A program made the position numbers and the translations under genes. A DNA stretch of 64,000 nt, from positions 1 to 64,000 of the forward strand of contig JALCOL010000010.1 of NCBI GenBank assembly GCA_022649665.1, written 5' to 3'. Numbering within the stretch: the first letter of the stretch is position 1; each line of letters opens with the position of its first letter. Below, piece by piece: positions 36,317 through 46,089 of the stretch. Origin of the DNA: Enterococcaceae bacterium. GTDB lineage: Bacteria; Bacillota; Bacilli; Lactobacillales; Enterococcaceae. The notes below the pieces were generated by a model. That model saw nothing but the letters and a program-made list of their open reading frames with translations, searched no databases and had not been told where the DNA came from.

Positions 36317-37102
36317 TCAATATTTGCGGAAACGCTGATAGCGCTCCAGCGTGACCGCTTTGCTAGAGAAGTCCTGCCACTTTGCGAGCTGCTCGCAGAG
36401 TGCGGTCTTGACCATCCGCACCGTTTTCGACGGCGAAAGCTTCTCGCCGTTCAAGCTTTCCGGGAAAACACGGTCGCAGATCTGCATCTCTTTGAGGCTC
36501 GCAGCATCGATCTTCATCAATTCTGCGGCCTCGATACTGCGGGAAGCGTCTTTCCAAAGGATCGAGGCGAACCCTTCCGGTGACAAAACGGCATAAAAAG
36601 TGTTCTCCAGCATCCAGACTTGATTGGCCAAGCCAAGTGCCAAGGCACCGCCGCTGCCGCCCTCGCCGATGATGATCGCCAAGATCGGTACGTTGAGGTC
36701 GCTCATTTGGAGCAGCGACTCTGCGATCGCCGCGCCTTGTCCGCGCTTTTCCGCATCGACGCCGCAATACGCTCCGGCGGTATCGATCAGCGTGACGACC
36801 GGCCGCTTAAATTTTTCAGCCTGCCGCATCAAACGCTGCGCTTTGCGGTACCCTTCCGGATGGGGTGAGCCAAAATTGACCTCCAGATTCTCCTGCAGAT
36901 TTTTGCCTTTTTGGATCCCGATCAAAGTAACTGCTTGACCGTTGATTCGTCCAACGCCGCCCACGATCGCTGCGTCGTCGCCAAATAAGCGGTCGCCATG
37001 GAGCTCTTGAAAATCTTCACTCAACGCAGCGATCCACTCTTTGGCACTCAAGCGTTCAGGGCTGCGTGCTTCGCTCAACAGCTTTTTCAGATCATTCGCC
37101 AT
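36317..37102 (-). CDS. accA: Acetyl-CoA carboxylase carboxyltransferase subunit alpha
   Basis: 261 residues, the short form usual in lactobacilli and streptococci. With AccD it transfers the carboxyl from biotin to acetyl-CoA, giving malonyl-CoA. Crotonase-fold landmarks: [16 protein letters not shown] (about 37), [15 protein letters not shown] (about 105) and [21 protein letters not shown] (about 140). Last gene of the fab/acc operon, overlapping accD by 11 bases. Confidence 0.97.
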   Translation of the reverse strand: MANDLKKLLSEARSPERLSAKEWIAALSEDFQELHGDRLFGDDAAIVGGVGRINGQAVTLIGIQKGKNLQENLEVNFGSPHPEGYRKAQRLMRQAEKFKRPVVTLIDTAGAYCGVDAEKRGQGAAIAESLLQMSDLNVPILAIIIGEGGSGGALALGLANQVWMLENTFYAVLSPEGFASILWKDASRSIEAAELMKIDAASLKEMQICDRVFPESLNGEKLSPSKTVRMVKTALCEQLAKWQDFSSKAVTLERYQRFRKY

Positions 37103-37973
37103 TTTCGCTCACCTCATTTGTTTGATGGAGCCGCAAAAACTCGGCTAACCGTTCCCGCATCTTTTCCCGCGGGACGATTTGATCAACAAACCCGTGCGCC
37201 AGCAAAAATTCAGCGCGCTGAAAATCATCCGGCAGCTCTTCGCGGATCGTCTGTTCGATCACGCGCCGTCCGGCAAAACCGATCAGACTTTGCGGTTCCG
37301 CCAAGATCAGATCTCCTTGCATCGCAAAACTGGCGGTTACGCCGCCGGTCGTCGGATCGGTCAAGACGCTGAGATACAATAGGCCGGCATTGCTGTGGCG
37401 CTTGACCGCATTCGTGACCTTCGCCATCTGCATCAAGGAAAAGATCCCTTCCTGCATCCGCGCCCCGCCGGAAGCGGAAAATAAGATGACCGGCAGCTTT
37501 TGTTCAGCCGCCCGTTCAAATAACCGCGTGATCTTCTCGCCGACAACAGTTCCCATGCTGCCCATAATGAAATGCGGATCCATGATGCCGATCGCTGTTT
37601 TGATCCCTTCAAGCGCGGCGGTCCCGGTCAGCACCGCATCGTTCAAAGCGGTCTTTTGCTGAGCAGCTGTGAGTTTTTCCGCATAATCTGGAAAAGACAG
37701 CGGATCCTTCGACAAAAGCTCCCCGTCCCATGGAATGAAACTTTTTTCGTCTGCGATCAAAGCCAAGCGCTTCCAAGCGGTGATGCGGTATGCATAGCCG
37801 CATTCCGGACAAGTTTTGCTCTCGCCAAGATCTTTGATATAGATCGTTGCTTTGCAGCGCGGGCACTTGATCCACACATTATCAGGTACCGCCGGCTGCG
37901 AAGCTTTTCCGGGATTTTCCAAGTCGTTTGGAGGAGTGATTCGAATATATTTTCTTTTCTTAAATAAAGGCAA
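37092..37973 (-). CDS. accD: Acetyl-CoA carboxylase carboxyltransferase subunit beta
   Basis: 293 residues; TTG start behind AGGAGG (the intervening ATG is out of frame). N-terminal four-Cys zinc ribbon CPRCKATIY ... [10 protein letters not shown] (about 38-65), then the crotonase-like domain with [20 protein letters not shown] and [20 protein letters not shown]. Partner of AccA. Sits 11 bases downstream of accC. Confidence 0.97.
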   Translation of the reverse strand: MPLFKKRKYIRITPPNDLENPGKASQPAVPDNVWIKCPRCKATIYIKDLGESKTCPECGYAYRITAWKRLALIADEKSFIPWDGELLSKDPLSFPDYAEKLTAAQQKTALNDAVLTGTAALEGIKTAIGIMDPHFIMGSMGTVVGEKITRLFERAAEQKLPVILFSASGGARMQEGIFSLMQMAKVTNAVKRHSNAGLLYLSVLTDPTTGGVTASFAMQGDLILAEPQSLIGFAGRRVIEQTIREELPDDFQRAEFLLAHGFVDQIVPREKMRERLAEFLRLHQTNEVSENGE

Positions 37974-37984
37974 ACGGCATCCTC

Positions 37985-39361
37985 CTAACTTTCAGCTGTT
38001 TCGTTCTCTTCCCATTCTGGTAAAAATGTTTCCGCAATGAAACTCGTATCATAATTCCCTTGCATAAATTCTGGATGCATCAAAAGATCAAGCTGAAACT
38101 CGCGATTCGTCACGACGCCTTCCGTCACCAGTTCGTTCAGCGCGCGCTGCATTTTCATGATCGCTTCACTGCGGTCCGCCCCCAAAACGATGATTTTGGC
38201 GATCATCGAATCATAAAAAGGCGGGATCGTGTAACCGGAATACATTGCACTGTCGACTCGCAGGCCCAACCCGCCGCTTGGGAGCAGCAGATTTTCGATT
38301 TTGCCGGGCATCGGTGCAAAATGAAACCGCGGATTTTCCGCGTTGATCCGGCACTCGATCGCATGTCCGGAAAAATGGATATCTTCCTGCCGCCAAGCCA
38401 GCTTTTCGCCCGCAGCGATCCGGATCTGGCTTTTGACTAGATCGATTCCAGTGATCATTTCAGTGACTGGATGTTCAACTTGGATCCGGGTATTCATTTC
38501 CATAAAATAAAATTGTCCTGCAGGATCCAATAAAAACTCGACTGTTCCGGCATTTTCATAGCCCGCTGCTTTGGCGGCATCGACAGCGGCTGCTCCAAGC
38601 GCAAGGCGGGTCTTTTCATCGACAAAGATCGCCGGCGCTTCTTCGATCATTTTTTGGTGATTCCGCTGCAGCGAGCAGTCGCGTTCACCCAAATGAACCA
38701 CGCGGCCTTCTGCGCCAGCTAAAATCTGCACTTCGATGTGGCGCGCGGGATAGATCACTTTTTCCAAATACATCGCGCCGTTGCCGAATGCTGCCAGAGC
38801 TTCTTTTTGCGCTGACTGGAATGCTTCCTTTAAGTCTTTCGCAGCAGCCACTTGGCGGATCCCTTTTCCGCCGCCCCCCGCTGATGCTTTGAGCATGACC
38901 GGATAGCCGACGCTTTGTGCGATTTTTTCCGCTTCCTCCGCCGAGTGGATCTCGCCGTCGCTTCCCGGAATGACAGGAACACCAGCGTGATGCATCAATT
39001 TTCTGGCATGGACTTTGTCGCCCATCAAATCGATCGTTTCCGCATCCGGACCGATAAATTTGATCCCGCTAGCTTCGCAGATCTCAGCAAATCGGCTGTT
39101 CTCCGACAAAAAGCCAAATCCGGGATGGATCGCTTCAGCATGCGTGACACCGGCTGCTGAAATGATTTCAGGAATATTCAAATATGACGCATTCGCTTTA
39201 GGCGGGCCGATGCAGATCGCTTCATCCGCCAGCTGGGTATGGAGCGCTTCGGCATCCGCCGTTGAATAGACTGCGACTGTTTCGATCCCCATTTCTTGAC
39301 AAGCATGGATGATCCGAACCGCGATCTCACCGCGATTTGCCACTAAAATTTTTCTAAACAT
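37985..39361 (-). CDS. accC: Biotin carboxylase
   Basis: 458 residues. ATP-grasp enzyme carboxylating biotin on AccB with bicarbonate and ATP. Motifs: [17 protein letters not shown] at the N-terminus, the Gly-rich ATP loop [12 protein letters not shown] (about 159), [19 protein letters not shown] (about 286) with the catalytic Glu/Asn/Arg set. Follows fabZ after seven bases. Confidence 0.98.
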   Translation of the reverse strand: MFRKILVANRGEIAVRIIHACQEMGIETVAVYSTADAEALHTQLADEAICIGPPKANASYLNIPEIISAAGVTHAEAIHPGFGFLSENSRFAEICEASGIKFIGPDAETIDLMGDKVHARKLMHHAGVPVIPGSDGEIHSAEEAEKIAQSVGYPVMLKASAGGGGKGIRQVAAAKDLKEAFQSAQKEALAAFGNGAMYLEKVIYPARHIEVQILAGAEGRVVHLGERDCSLQRNHQKMIEEAPAIFVDEKTRLALGAAAVDAAKAAGYENAGTVEFLLDPAGQFYFMEMNTRIQVEHPVTEMITGIDLVKSQIRIAAGEKLAWRQEDIHFSGHAIECRINAENPRFHFAPMPGKIENLLLPSGGLGLRVDSAMYSGYTIPPFYDSMIAKIIVLGADRSEAIMKMQRALNELVTEGVVTNREFQLDLLMHPEFMQGNYDTSFIAETFLPEWEENETAES

Positions 39362-39368
39362 GCTTCAC

Positions 39369-39791
39369 CTATCCAATCATGAACGTCAAGCGTCCTTCGC
39401 AAACTTTTTTTGAGTCGACGGTGGCGACCCCTTGTCCGATCCCCGCGCGGCCTTTCAATTTCACGATTTCCACTTCCAAACGCAAAATATCGCCGGGCAC
39501 GACTTTCTGGCGGAATTTTACTTGGTCGATCCCGCCGAAGTAAGCCGTTTTTCCTTTGAATTCTGCTTGCGAAAGCAGTGCGACTGCCCCAGCTTGTGCC
39601 AACGCTTCAACGATCAAAACACCCGGCATGACCGGCTCTCCCGGAAAATGTCCGGCAAAAAACGGTTCATTGATCGTCAGATTCTTTTGTGCGACGACCT
39701 TTTTTCCCGCTTCGATCTCGACGATCCGGTCCAAAAGCAAAAATGGCGGGCGGTGCGGCAAGATTTTCATGATTTCACGCACATCAAGCAT
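39369..39791 (-). CDS. fabZ: 3-hydroxyacyl-ACP dehydratase FabZ
   Basis: 140 residues from ATG behind AAGGTGAAGAG, overlapping the accB 3' end by eight bases. Hot-dog fold with catalytic His in [20 protein letters not shown] (about 46) and the Glu in the same block; [13 protein letters not shown] at the N-terminus. Dehydrates 3-hydroxyacyl-ACP. It is the only dehydratase in the operon. Confidence 0.97.
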   Translation of the reverse strand: MLDVREIMKILPHRPPFLLLDRIVEIEAGKKVVAQKNLTINEPFFAGHFPGEPVMPGVLIVEALAQAGAVALLSQAEFKGKTAYFGGIDQVKFRQKVVPGDILRLEVEIVKLKGRAGIGQGVATVDSKKVCEGRLTFMIG

Positions 39792-40257
39792 TCTCTTCAC
39801 CTTCGATCCGGAACAAAAGCTGATCGTATTCTACGACGGCTTCATTCTCGATATTGATTTCTTTCAAGATCCCGCTCACAGGACAAGGGATCTCATTCAT
39901 CACTTTCATGGCTTCAATAATACATAAAATATCGCCTTTTTCAACAGAATCGCCGACTTCTTTGAACTGCGGCGCTTCCGGTTCGGGCCGCAAATACGCG
40001 ACCCCGACGAGCGGCGAGCGCAATTCAGTCCAATCTGCCGAGTGGGCTGGCACTTCTTGCGCTTCCGGCGCTTCGACTGCTGCGGTTTCTGCCGGAGCAG
40101 CCTCTTTTTCGGGCAAAAGCGGTTCATCAGCCCCTTGAAGCTGTTTATTTTCATTTTTGCTCATTTGGATCGTGTCTGTCGAATTTTTCCAAAGGAATTC
40201 ACGTAATTCGGAAGCATCGAACTTTTCGAGCAGTTCTTTGATCTCCTCAAAATTCAT
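39784..40257 (-). CDS. accB: Biotin carboxyl carrier protein
   Basis: 157 residues: N-terminal domain, a Pro/Ala/Glu-rich flexible linker (about 45-75) and a C-terminal biotinyl domain with [17 protein letters not shown], Lys being the biotinylated residue (MKV rather than the common MKM). Overlaps fabF by 11 bases and fabZ by eight bases. Confidence 0.97.
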   Translation of the reverse strand: MNFEEIKELLEKFDASELREFLWKNSTDTIQMSKNENKQLQGADEPLLPEKEAAPAETAAVEAPEAQEVPAHSADWTELRSPLVGVAYLRPEPEAPQFKEVGDSVEKGDILCIIEAMKVMNEIPCPVSGILKEINIENEAVVEYDQLLFRIEGEENA

Positions 40258-41491
40258 TTGTTTCCTCCCAACGTTTGAAACACAGCACGCCGTTATGACC
40301 GCCGAAACCGAGCGAATTGCTCAATGCATATTGCATCGCGGTCGCTTCGCCGCGCCCGATCAGCACATTTGCACGGATCTTTGGATCCAGATGCTGCGTA
40401 TTGATCGTTCCCGGTGCGAATTGAGTTTCCAAAGCTTTAAGACAAGCGATCGCCTCGATCGCGCCGGCTGCACCCAGTAAGTGTCCCGTTGCGCCTTTTG
40501 TCGAACTGATCAGTGTTTGCGACTCCTCGCCCAATGCTTGCAAGATCGCTTCTGTTTCGGCAACATCATTTGCCGGTGTGCTGGTGCCGTGCGCATTCAC
40601 ATAATCGATCGCCTTGGGAGATATGCCGGCTTCAGTGATCGCCGCTTTCATCGCCATTGCGGCCGGCTCACCGGTCGGGTCAGGCGTCGTCATATGATGA
40701 GCGTCACACGTTGCTCCGTAGCCGACGACTTCACCGAGGATCTCGGCGTTGCGGGCTAAAGCATGGGTCAAACTTTCCAAGACCAGCACTCCGGCGCCTT
40801 CCCCGATGACGAACCCGCTGCGCGCTTCATCAAACGGGATCGAAGCCTTTGCTGGATCGCTTTCGCGGGTCAGTGCTGTCAGTGCACTGAAGCCGCCGAT
40901 CCCGATCTCATCGATCGGTGCTTCGGTTCCGCCAGCTAAAATCGCATCGCTATAGCCAAATTTGATATTGCGGAAAGCTTCGCCGATCGAGTGGGTCGCG
41001 CTTGCGCAAGCGGTGACGGTTGCCGTGCAGATCCCTTTTGCGCCGACCCGCAGTGCCAAGTTTCCGGCGGCCATATTGGCGATCGCCATCGGAACGAACA
41101 AAGGCGAGATGCGCTGCGGCCCTTTGATATGCATTTTGATGATCTGTTCTTGCAGCGTCGTAAGACCGCCGATCCCCGAACCAAGCATCACGCCGATCCG
41201 GTAGGGATCTTCCCTTTCAAGGTCGATGCCGCTGTCTGCGAGTGCTTCTAAGCCGGCATAGATCCCATACCATGAAAAACGATCCATTCTTTTGCTGTCT
41301 TTGTGGACAAGATATTTATCAAATGGGAAGTCTTTGATTTCGCTTGCCACACTTATTCCAGTGGGACCAGCATCAAAACGCTCGATCGGCCCGATCCCCG
41401 ATTTACCGCCAGCTAAGTTTTCCCAAAATATTTGCGGATCATTTCCCAGCGCACTAGTCAACCCAGCGCCTGTCACTACTACTCGTTCCAT
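40247..41491 (-). CDS. fabF: 3-oxoacyl-ACP synthase II
   Basis: 414 residues. Condensing enzyme with the Cys-His-His triad: VTACASATHSIGEAF (about 165), NAHGTSTPANDVAETEAI (about 304) and STKGATGHLLGAAGAIEAI (about 338). Elongates acyl-ACP with malonyl-ACP. No second fabF-like (FabB/FabO) gene is in the operon. Confidence 0.98.
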   Translation of the reverse strand: MERVVVTGAGLTSALGNDPQIFWENLAGGKSGIGPIERFDAGPTGISVASEIKDFPFDKYLVHKDSKRMDRFSWYGIYAGLEALADSGIDLEREDPYRIGVMLGSGIGGLTTLQEQIIKMHIKGPQRISPLFVPMAIANMAAGNLALRVGAKGICTATVTACASATHSIGEAFRNIKFGYSDAILAGGTEAPIDEIGIGGFSALTALTRESDPAKASIPFDEARSGFVIGEGAGVLVLESLTHALARNAEILGEVVGYGATCDAHHMTTPDPTGEPAAMAMKAAITEAGISPKAIDYVNAHGTSTPANDVAETEAILQALGEESQTLISSTKGATGHLLGAAGAIEAIACLKALETQFAPGTINTQHLDPKIRANVLIGRGEATAMQYALSNSLGFGGHNGVLCFKRWEETNEF

Positions 41492-41502
41492 TATAAGCCC
41501 TC

Positions 41503-42234
41503 CTACATTACCAGCCCGCCATCAACGCACAGCACCTGTCCCGTCACATACGGACTCTCTGCCAAATACAAGGCCGTTTTCGCGACATCTTGCGGCGTGC
41601 CGAATGATTGGAGCGGGATTTGCTGTTTCAGCTGCTCTTTGACTTTCTCTGATAATTTCTGCGTCATTTTCGTGTCGATGAATCCCGGAGCGATCGCGTT
41701 GCAGGTGATCCCGCATTTTGCGACTTCACGGGCAACTGATTTCGTCAGACCGATCACGCCGGCTTTGCTGGCAGCATAATTGGACTGGCCAGCATTGCCA
41801 GAAACCCCCGAAACACTCGAAAGATTGATGATGCGTCCAGCGCGCTGTTTGATCATCGGCTTCAGAGCAGACCGGATCATATTGAAAGTCCCGGTCAAAT
41901 TGATATCCAAAACACTTTGAAAATCTTCCGTCGTCATCCGCAGCATCAATTTGTCACGCGTGATCCCGGCATTGTTGACTAAAATGTCGAGGGTCCCGAA
42001 TGTTTCGATCACTTCGGCGATGATTCGTTTGCAATCATCGGCTTCGGCAATATTTCCGCTGACACCGATCACCGGAACTTGATAGTTGTTTTTGATTTCT
42101 TGGATCAGCTCTTGCGGAACTTCACGCGAGCCGTTCAGCGCGATCTGAAAGCCTTGTGCCGCAAAATGTTCTGCGATTGCAAGCCCAATCCCGCGCGTTG
42201 AACCGGTGATCAAAGCTGTTTTTGGTTTATCCAT
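41503..42234 (-). CDS. fabG: 3-oxoacyl-ACP reductase
   Basis: 243 residues, short-chain dehydrogenase: NADP-binding TGSTRGIGLAIAEHF (about 11), NNAGI, catalytic Ser in INLSSVSGVSGNAGQ and Tyr/Lys in SNYAASKAGVIGLT (about 150). Overlaps fabD by eight bases. Confidence 0.97.
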   Translation of the reverse strand: MDKPKTALITGSTRGIGLAIAEHFAAQGFQIALNGSREVPQELIQEIKNNYQVPVIGVSGNIAEADDCKRIIAEVIETFGTLDILVNNAGITRDKLMLRMTTEDFQSVLDINLTGTFNMIRSALKPMIKQRAGRIINLSSVSGVSGNAGQSNYAASKAGVIGLTKSVAREVAKCGITCNAIAPGFIDTKMTQKLSEKVKEQLKQQIPLQSFGTPQDVAKTALYLAESPYVTGQVLCVDGGLVM

Positions 42235-43174
42235 GGTCCACCTCGTTTAAAATGGCTAATGTTTTTTCCAGCGATGCTTGGTCACTGATATTCGCCCGTT
42301 CGATCGCTGGGATCGTTTTGCGCGCAAAATTCGCGATCACTTTCCCGGGACCGATCTCAATCAAAAGTTCTGGTTTCCTTTGGGTGATTTCAATCAGCGA
42401 ATCGGAAAAGCGTACCGGACTTTGGATCTGGCGAAAAAGCATCGCACGGATCTTGTCTGGCGGCACAACTTGTGCGGTAACATTCGTAATCACCGGAAAG
42501 TCCGGCGTTTTGAAGTCGACCTTGTCAAGGGCCGCAGCAAGCTTCTTTGCAGCATCTGCCATGAGCGGCGTATGAAACGGTCCGCTGACGTTCAGCGGGA
42601 TCACGCGTTTCACTCCGCGCGCTTTCAGCGCTTCGCTTGCACGCTCGACCGCTTCGGCTTCGCCGCCGATCACGATCTGCTGCGGCGTGTTGAAGTTCGC
42701 CGGCACAACGATCCCCGAAGTATCCCGGCAGACTTCAGCAATCAGCTCGGCATCAGCATTCATCACCGCAGCCATTTTCCCTTGGCCGGGCGGGACTGCT
42801 TCCTGCATCAATTCCCCGCGCCGGGCGATCAATGGTACTCCTTCGGCAAATGATAAAGCGCCGCTCGCCGTCAGTGCTGTATATTCGCCAAGGCTCAAGC
42901 CCAGTCCGGCAAGCGGCCGAAGCGGGAAGTGCGCCTGAAAGAGCCGCCAGATCGCCGTCGTCAGCACATAGATCGCGGGCTGGGTATATTGTGTCTGGTT
43001 GAGCTTTTCTTCATCATTACAAATGATCTCGCGGAGCGAATAGCCAAGAAGATCCTCTGCTTCTGTAAAGGTTTCATCGACAATGGGCTCGGCAAAAAGA
43101 TCCTGTCCCATTTTCGGGAACTGCGCTCCTTGGCCGCTGAAAGCGACCGCGATTTTCGCTGGACTTTCTACCAT
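42227..43174 (-). CDS. fabD: Malonyl-CoA:ACP transacylase
   Basis: 315 residues. N-terminal VAFSGQGAQFPKMGQDL and the nucleophile elbow GLGLSLGEYTALTASG (about 88), with the catalytic His in NVSGPFHTPLMADAA (about 200). Loads malonyl groups on ACP. Overlaps fabK by seven bases. Confidence 0.97.
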   Translation of the reverse strand: MVESPAKIAVAFSGQGAQFPKMGQDLFAEPIVDETFTEAEDLLGYSLREIICNDEEKLNQTQYTQPAIYVLTTAIWRLFQAHFPLRPLAGLGLSLGEYTALTASGALSFAEGVPLIARRGELMQEAVPPGQGKMAAVMNADAELIAEVCRDTSGIVVPANFNTPQQIVIGGEAEAVERASEALKARGVKRVIPLNVSGPFHTPLMADAAKKLAAALDKVDFKTPDFPVITNVTAQVVPPDKIRAMLFRQIQSPVRFSDSLIEITQRKPELLIEIGPGKVIANFARKTIPAIERANISDQASLEKTLAILNEVDHG

Positions 43175-44121
43175 TCGGACGCTCCTTTCGCAAAGACCGT
43201 GCGGCTTTCTTCCATGATCTCTTGAATGATCGCACGGGCCGGCGCTTCTTCAGCAACCAAGCCGGCGATCTGGCCGGCCATTACCGCGCCATTCACGACG
43301 TCGCCGTCAACGACAGCGCGCCGCAATGCACCGATCCCTAAGTTTTCGAGCACTGAAGGATCCGGTGCAGCTTTTTGCAGCTCTTCACGTTCCAGCCGGT
43401 CATACGATTGGGTCAGCTGATTTTTCAGCCCGCGCACCGGATGCCCGAAATGCTGCGAGGTGATCGTCGTATCGATATCGCGCGCATTTTTGATTTTTTC
43501 TTTATATGCCGGGTGAACCGTGCATTCTTCCGCGAGCAAAAAGCGTGTCCCCATTTGGACCCCTTGTGCACCTAACAGAAAACTTGCGGCCATCCCGCGG
43601 CCGTCGCCGATCCCGCCGGCGGCAATGACTGGGATCTGAACGGCATCAGCGATCTGCGGCACCAAAACCATCGTGGTCAATTTGCCGATATGCCCGCCAG
43701 CTTCCATTCCTTCGGCGATCACAGCATCGGCGCCGATTTTTTGCATCCGTTTCGCCAGCGCGACAGAAGGCACGACTGGGATCACTTTGATCCCGGCGGC
43801 TTTGAATGATTTCATATATTTTGACGGATTTCCGGCTCCAGTCGTCACGACCGGTACTTTTTCACTTAATACTAAATCAATGATTTCTTCGACAAAAGGC
43901 GACAAAAGCATGATATTGACGCCGAACGGCCGATCCGTGATTGCACGTATTTTTTTGATTTCTTCCGCGATTTTTTCGCGCGGAGCATTTCCCGCTCCAA
44001 TGATTCCCAGCCCGCCGGCTTCCGAAACAGCTCCCGCGAGTGAAGCATCCGCGATCCACGCCATTCCCCCCTGAAAGATCGGATAATCGATCGACAACAA
44101 TTCACAAATTTCGTTTTCCAT
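43168..44121 (-). CDS. fabK: FMN-dependent enoyl-ACP reductase II
   Basis: 317 residues from ATG behind AAAGGTGG (three codons inside a GTG reading). Nitronate-monooxygenase-like TIM barrel: YPIFQGGMAWIADASLAG, EGMEAGGHIGKL with the catalytic His (about 143), PVIAAGGIGDGRGMAASFLL and QMGTRFLLAEECTVH. FabK is the triclosan-resistant reductase of streptococci and many lactobacilli. A homologue of the same fold is encoded at 46090. Confidence 0.96.
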   Translation of the reverse strand: MENEICELLSIDYPIFQGGMAWIADASLAGAVSEAGGLGIIGAGNAPREKIAEEIKKIRAITDRPFGVNIMLLSPFVEEIIDLVLSEKVPVVTTGAGNPSKYMKSFKAAGIKVIPVVPSVALAKRMQKIGADAVIAEGMEAGGHIGKLTTMVLVPQIADAVQIPVIAAGGIGDGRGMAASFLLGAQGVQMGTRFLLAEECTVHPAYKEKIKNARDIDTTITSQHFGHPVRGLKNQLTQSYDRLEREELQKAAPDPSVLENLGIGALRRAVVDGDVVNGAVMAGQIAGLVAEEAPARAIIQEIMEESRTVFAKGASEW

Positions 44122-44191
44122 AAGTGCCACCTTTCATCAATATGTATTTGCTGATCAGACCGATCGCGCCTTGATCTTCTCAGCAATGAAA

Positions 44192-44416
44192 TTAAGCTTG
44201 CTGCTTTTCAACGTATTCGACCAAATCTTTGACTGTCGTGATTCCTTCTTCTGATTCGATCTCGATATCGAATTCATCTTCGATTTCATTGATGATTTGG
44301 AAAAGATCCAAACTGTCAGCATCTAATTCCTCTTGGATATTTGTATCAAGTTGAACTTCTTCTGGTGTTTTTCCCAATTCTTCTACAATGATTTTTTGGA
44401 TTTTTTCAAATGTCAT
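44192..44416 (-). CDS. acpP: Acyl carrier protein
   Basis: 74 residues, acidic four-helix protein. The phosphopantetheine Ser lies in [18 protein letters not shown] (about residue 34). Carries growing acyl chains for all Fab enzymes. 70 bases separate it from fabK and 46 from fabH, the loosest gaps in the operon. Confidence 0.97.
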   Translation of the reverse strand: MTFEKIQKIIVEELGKTPEEVQLDTNIQEELDADSLDLFQIINEIEDEFDIEIESEEGITTVKDLVEYVEKQQA

Positions 44417-44462
44417 AGTGACTCTCCTCTGTGTTTTTATTTTTTATTTTATGCAAACAAGA

Positions 44463-45431
44463 TCAAAGCGTCAGGAGCATCGAACCCCATGTCAAACCGC
44501 CGCCGAATCCTGCTAACAACGTTTTTTGTGTGCCATCGAAACGCAGCTCTCCGTTTTTTGCCAAATCATCCAGTAAAATAGGCAGGCTGGCGGAGCTGGT
44601 GTTGCCGATCTTTGCGATATTGCTCGGACATTTCTCCGGCGTGATCCCTAATTTTTGAGCGATTTTTTCTTGGATCCGCCGATTCGCCTGATGAAGCAGC
44701 AGGAAATCAAGCGCTGAAGCAGAAAGATGATTTTCGTCCAAAAGGCTTTGGATCTGCTCTTTAACGGCTTTCATCGTAAATGCCATCACTGCCCGGCCGT
44801 CCATTTGCAGATATCTTTCCGCTTTGGACTCATCGTGCTCTGAATAATGCGCATTTGGATAGCCGCTCGTCAATACTTGGGAAGTATCGCCGGCGCTTTG
44901 AAGCTTCGACGCCAAGATCATCGGCGTATTGGCAGCTGTTAACAAAACGCCTCCTGCCCCATCACCGAACAAGATCGCGGTGCGCCGGTCTCCCCAGTCG
45001 AGCATCGTCGACATCGTTTCTGTGCTGATCAAAAGTCCCGTTTTGGCCTGTCCGCTATTGAAGAGACTTTCAGCGACAGAAAGCCCAACGACGAATCCCG
45101 AGCAAGCGCTGTTGAGATCGAAAGCGAGAGCATTTTTTGCACCGATCGCCCCTTGGATACTTGCGGCGACCGCCGGCATCGCTTGTTCAGCAGACATCGT
45201 CGTTACGATCACAAAATCAAGTTCCGCCGGGTCGCGGCCCGCGACCAGCTTCCTTGCCGTCTCGATCCCCAGCGATACCGCATCTTCACTAGTCGCAACA
45301 TGGCGGCTTTCAATGCCGGTCCGTTCGCGGATCCATTCGTCGCTCGTCGTTAAAAAGCCGGTCAATTCCTGATTGTGTACTTTCTTTTTTGGAAGCGCAC
45401 TGGCTGTCTTGCTGATTCTCCCATACACCAT
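44463..45431 (-). CDS. fabH: 3-oxoacyl-ACP synthase III
   Basis: 322 residues from ATG behind GGAGGAG, eight codons inside the longest reading. Catalytic Cys in LNSACSGFVVGLSVAE (about 112), His in LLLHQANRRIQEKI (about 246) and Asn in IGNTSSASLPILLDD (about 276). Starts fatty-acid synthesis from acetyl-CoA and malonyl-ACP. Confidence 0.97.
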   Translation of the reverse strand: MVYGRISKTASALPKKKVHNQELTGFLTTSDEWIRERTGIESRHVATSEDAVSLGIETARKLVAGRDPAELDFVIVTTMSAEQAMPAVAASIQGAIGAKNALAFDLNSACSGFVVGLSVAESLFNSGQAKTGLLISTETMSTMLDWGDRRTAILFGDGAGGVLLTAANTPMILASKLQSAGDTSQVLTSGYPNAHYSEHDESKAERYLQMDGRAVMAFTMKAVKEQIQSLLDENHLSASALDFLLLHQANRRIQEKIAQKLGITPEKCPSNIAKIGNTSSASLPILLDDLAKNGELRFDGTQKTLLAGFGGGLTWGSMLLTL

Positions 45432-45447
45432 GTTTCTCCTCCGCTGC

Positions 45448-45888
45448 TTACTCAAATTCTGCGAAATAAAGATGCAGATTTTTTAAAGCCTTCAATAATA
45501 CTGCGCGCTCTTCTTCGCTTAAACTTTCGATCGCTTTTTCGACCATGAGACGATGAAAACGCTCGTGCATCCGATACAACAGCCGGCCATGTTTGGTCAG
45601 CCCCAGTTTGACGACTCGCCGGTCATCTTCAGATCGGAATCGTTCCACGTAGCCTTTTTTTTCCAGATTATTGATCGCCACAGTGAGGGTCCCCATCGTG
45701 ACTTTCAGCTCTTTTGCAACTTCCGACGAAGTCTTTTTGTGATACATCCCGATCGCTTCGATCGTATGCATCTCTTTGATCGATAAATCGGAAAAACGCG
45801 ATTTTTTCAGCTGTTCTTCTTCGATCGTCAGAATATCGTTAAAGACTGTCACGAGAAAACTGTTCACTTGCTTTAACCCTTCATCCAT
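45448..45888 (-). CDS. fabT: FabT, MarR-family repressor of fatty-acid synthesis
   Basis: 146 residues. Winged-helix MarR protein: DLSIKEMHTIEAIGMYHKKT, SEVAKELKVTMGTLTVAINN (recognition helix about 55-75) and the wing RSEDDRRVVKLGLTKHGR. First gene of the fab operon, as in streptococci, where FabT bound to long-chain acyl-ACP represses the operon. FabT-type palindromes lie at its own promoter and at the divergent oxidoreductase promoter. Confidence 0.95.
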   Translation of the reverse strand: MDEGLKQVNSFLVTVFNDILTIEEEQLKKSRFSDLSIKEMHTIEAIGMYHKKTSSEVAKELKVTMGTLTVAINNLEKKGYVERFRSEDDRRVVKLGLTKHGRLLYRMHERFHRLMVEKAIESLSEEERAVLLKALKNLHLYFAEFE

Positions 45889-45906
45889 TTCATCGCCCCT
45901 TCATTT

Positions 45907-45923
45907 AGTTTGATAATCAAATT
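45907..45923. promoter_or_regulatory. FabT box at the fab operon
   Basis: AGTTTGATAATCAAATT: TTTGA-TAA-TCAAA dyad, 19 bases before the fabT start. Matches the known FabT consensus AGTTTGA-N3-TCAAACT closely. Confidence 0.85.
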
Positions 45924-46012
45924 ATTTGACCAACAAAATATATCGAATTTTTTTATAAATTGCAACCTTTTTTTTCGTTTTTTGCTTTTTTCTTCAGAAA
46001 ATCAAGTTTAAA

Positions 46013-46041
46013 TTGACATTTTCCGATTTGTCTCGTATATT
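46013..46041 (+). promoter_or_regulatory. Promoter of the FabK-like oxidoreductase gene
   Basis: -35 TTGACA (46013-46018), 17-base spacer, -10 TATATT (46036-46041). Confidence 0.85.
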
Positions 46042-46048
46042 CATAATT

Positions 46049-46065
46049 AATTTGAACATCAAACT
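46049..46065. promoter_or_regulatory. FabT box at the oxidoreductase promoter
   Basis: AATTTGAACATCAAACT: TTTGA-ACA-TCAAA dyad starting at the expected transcription start, eight bases after the -10. Confidence 0.85.
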
Positions 46066-46089
46066 ATTCAACTATCAAAGGAGATATCG

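Noticed and set aside
44122-44191. Search for a second FabT box between acpP and fabK, where spacing is loose
   Set aside because: No TTTGA-N3-TCAAA dyad is present.
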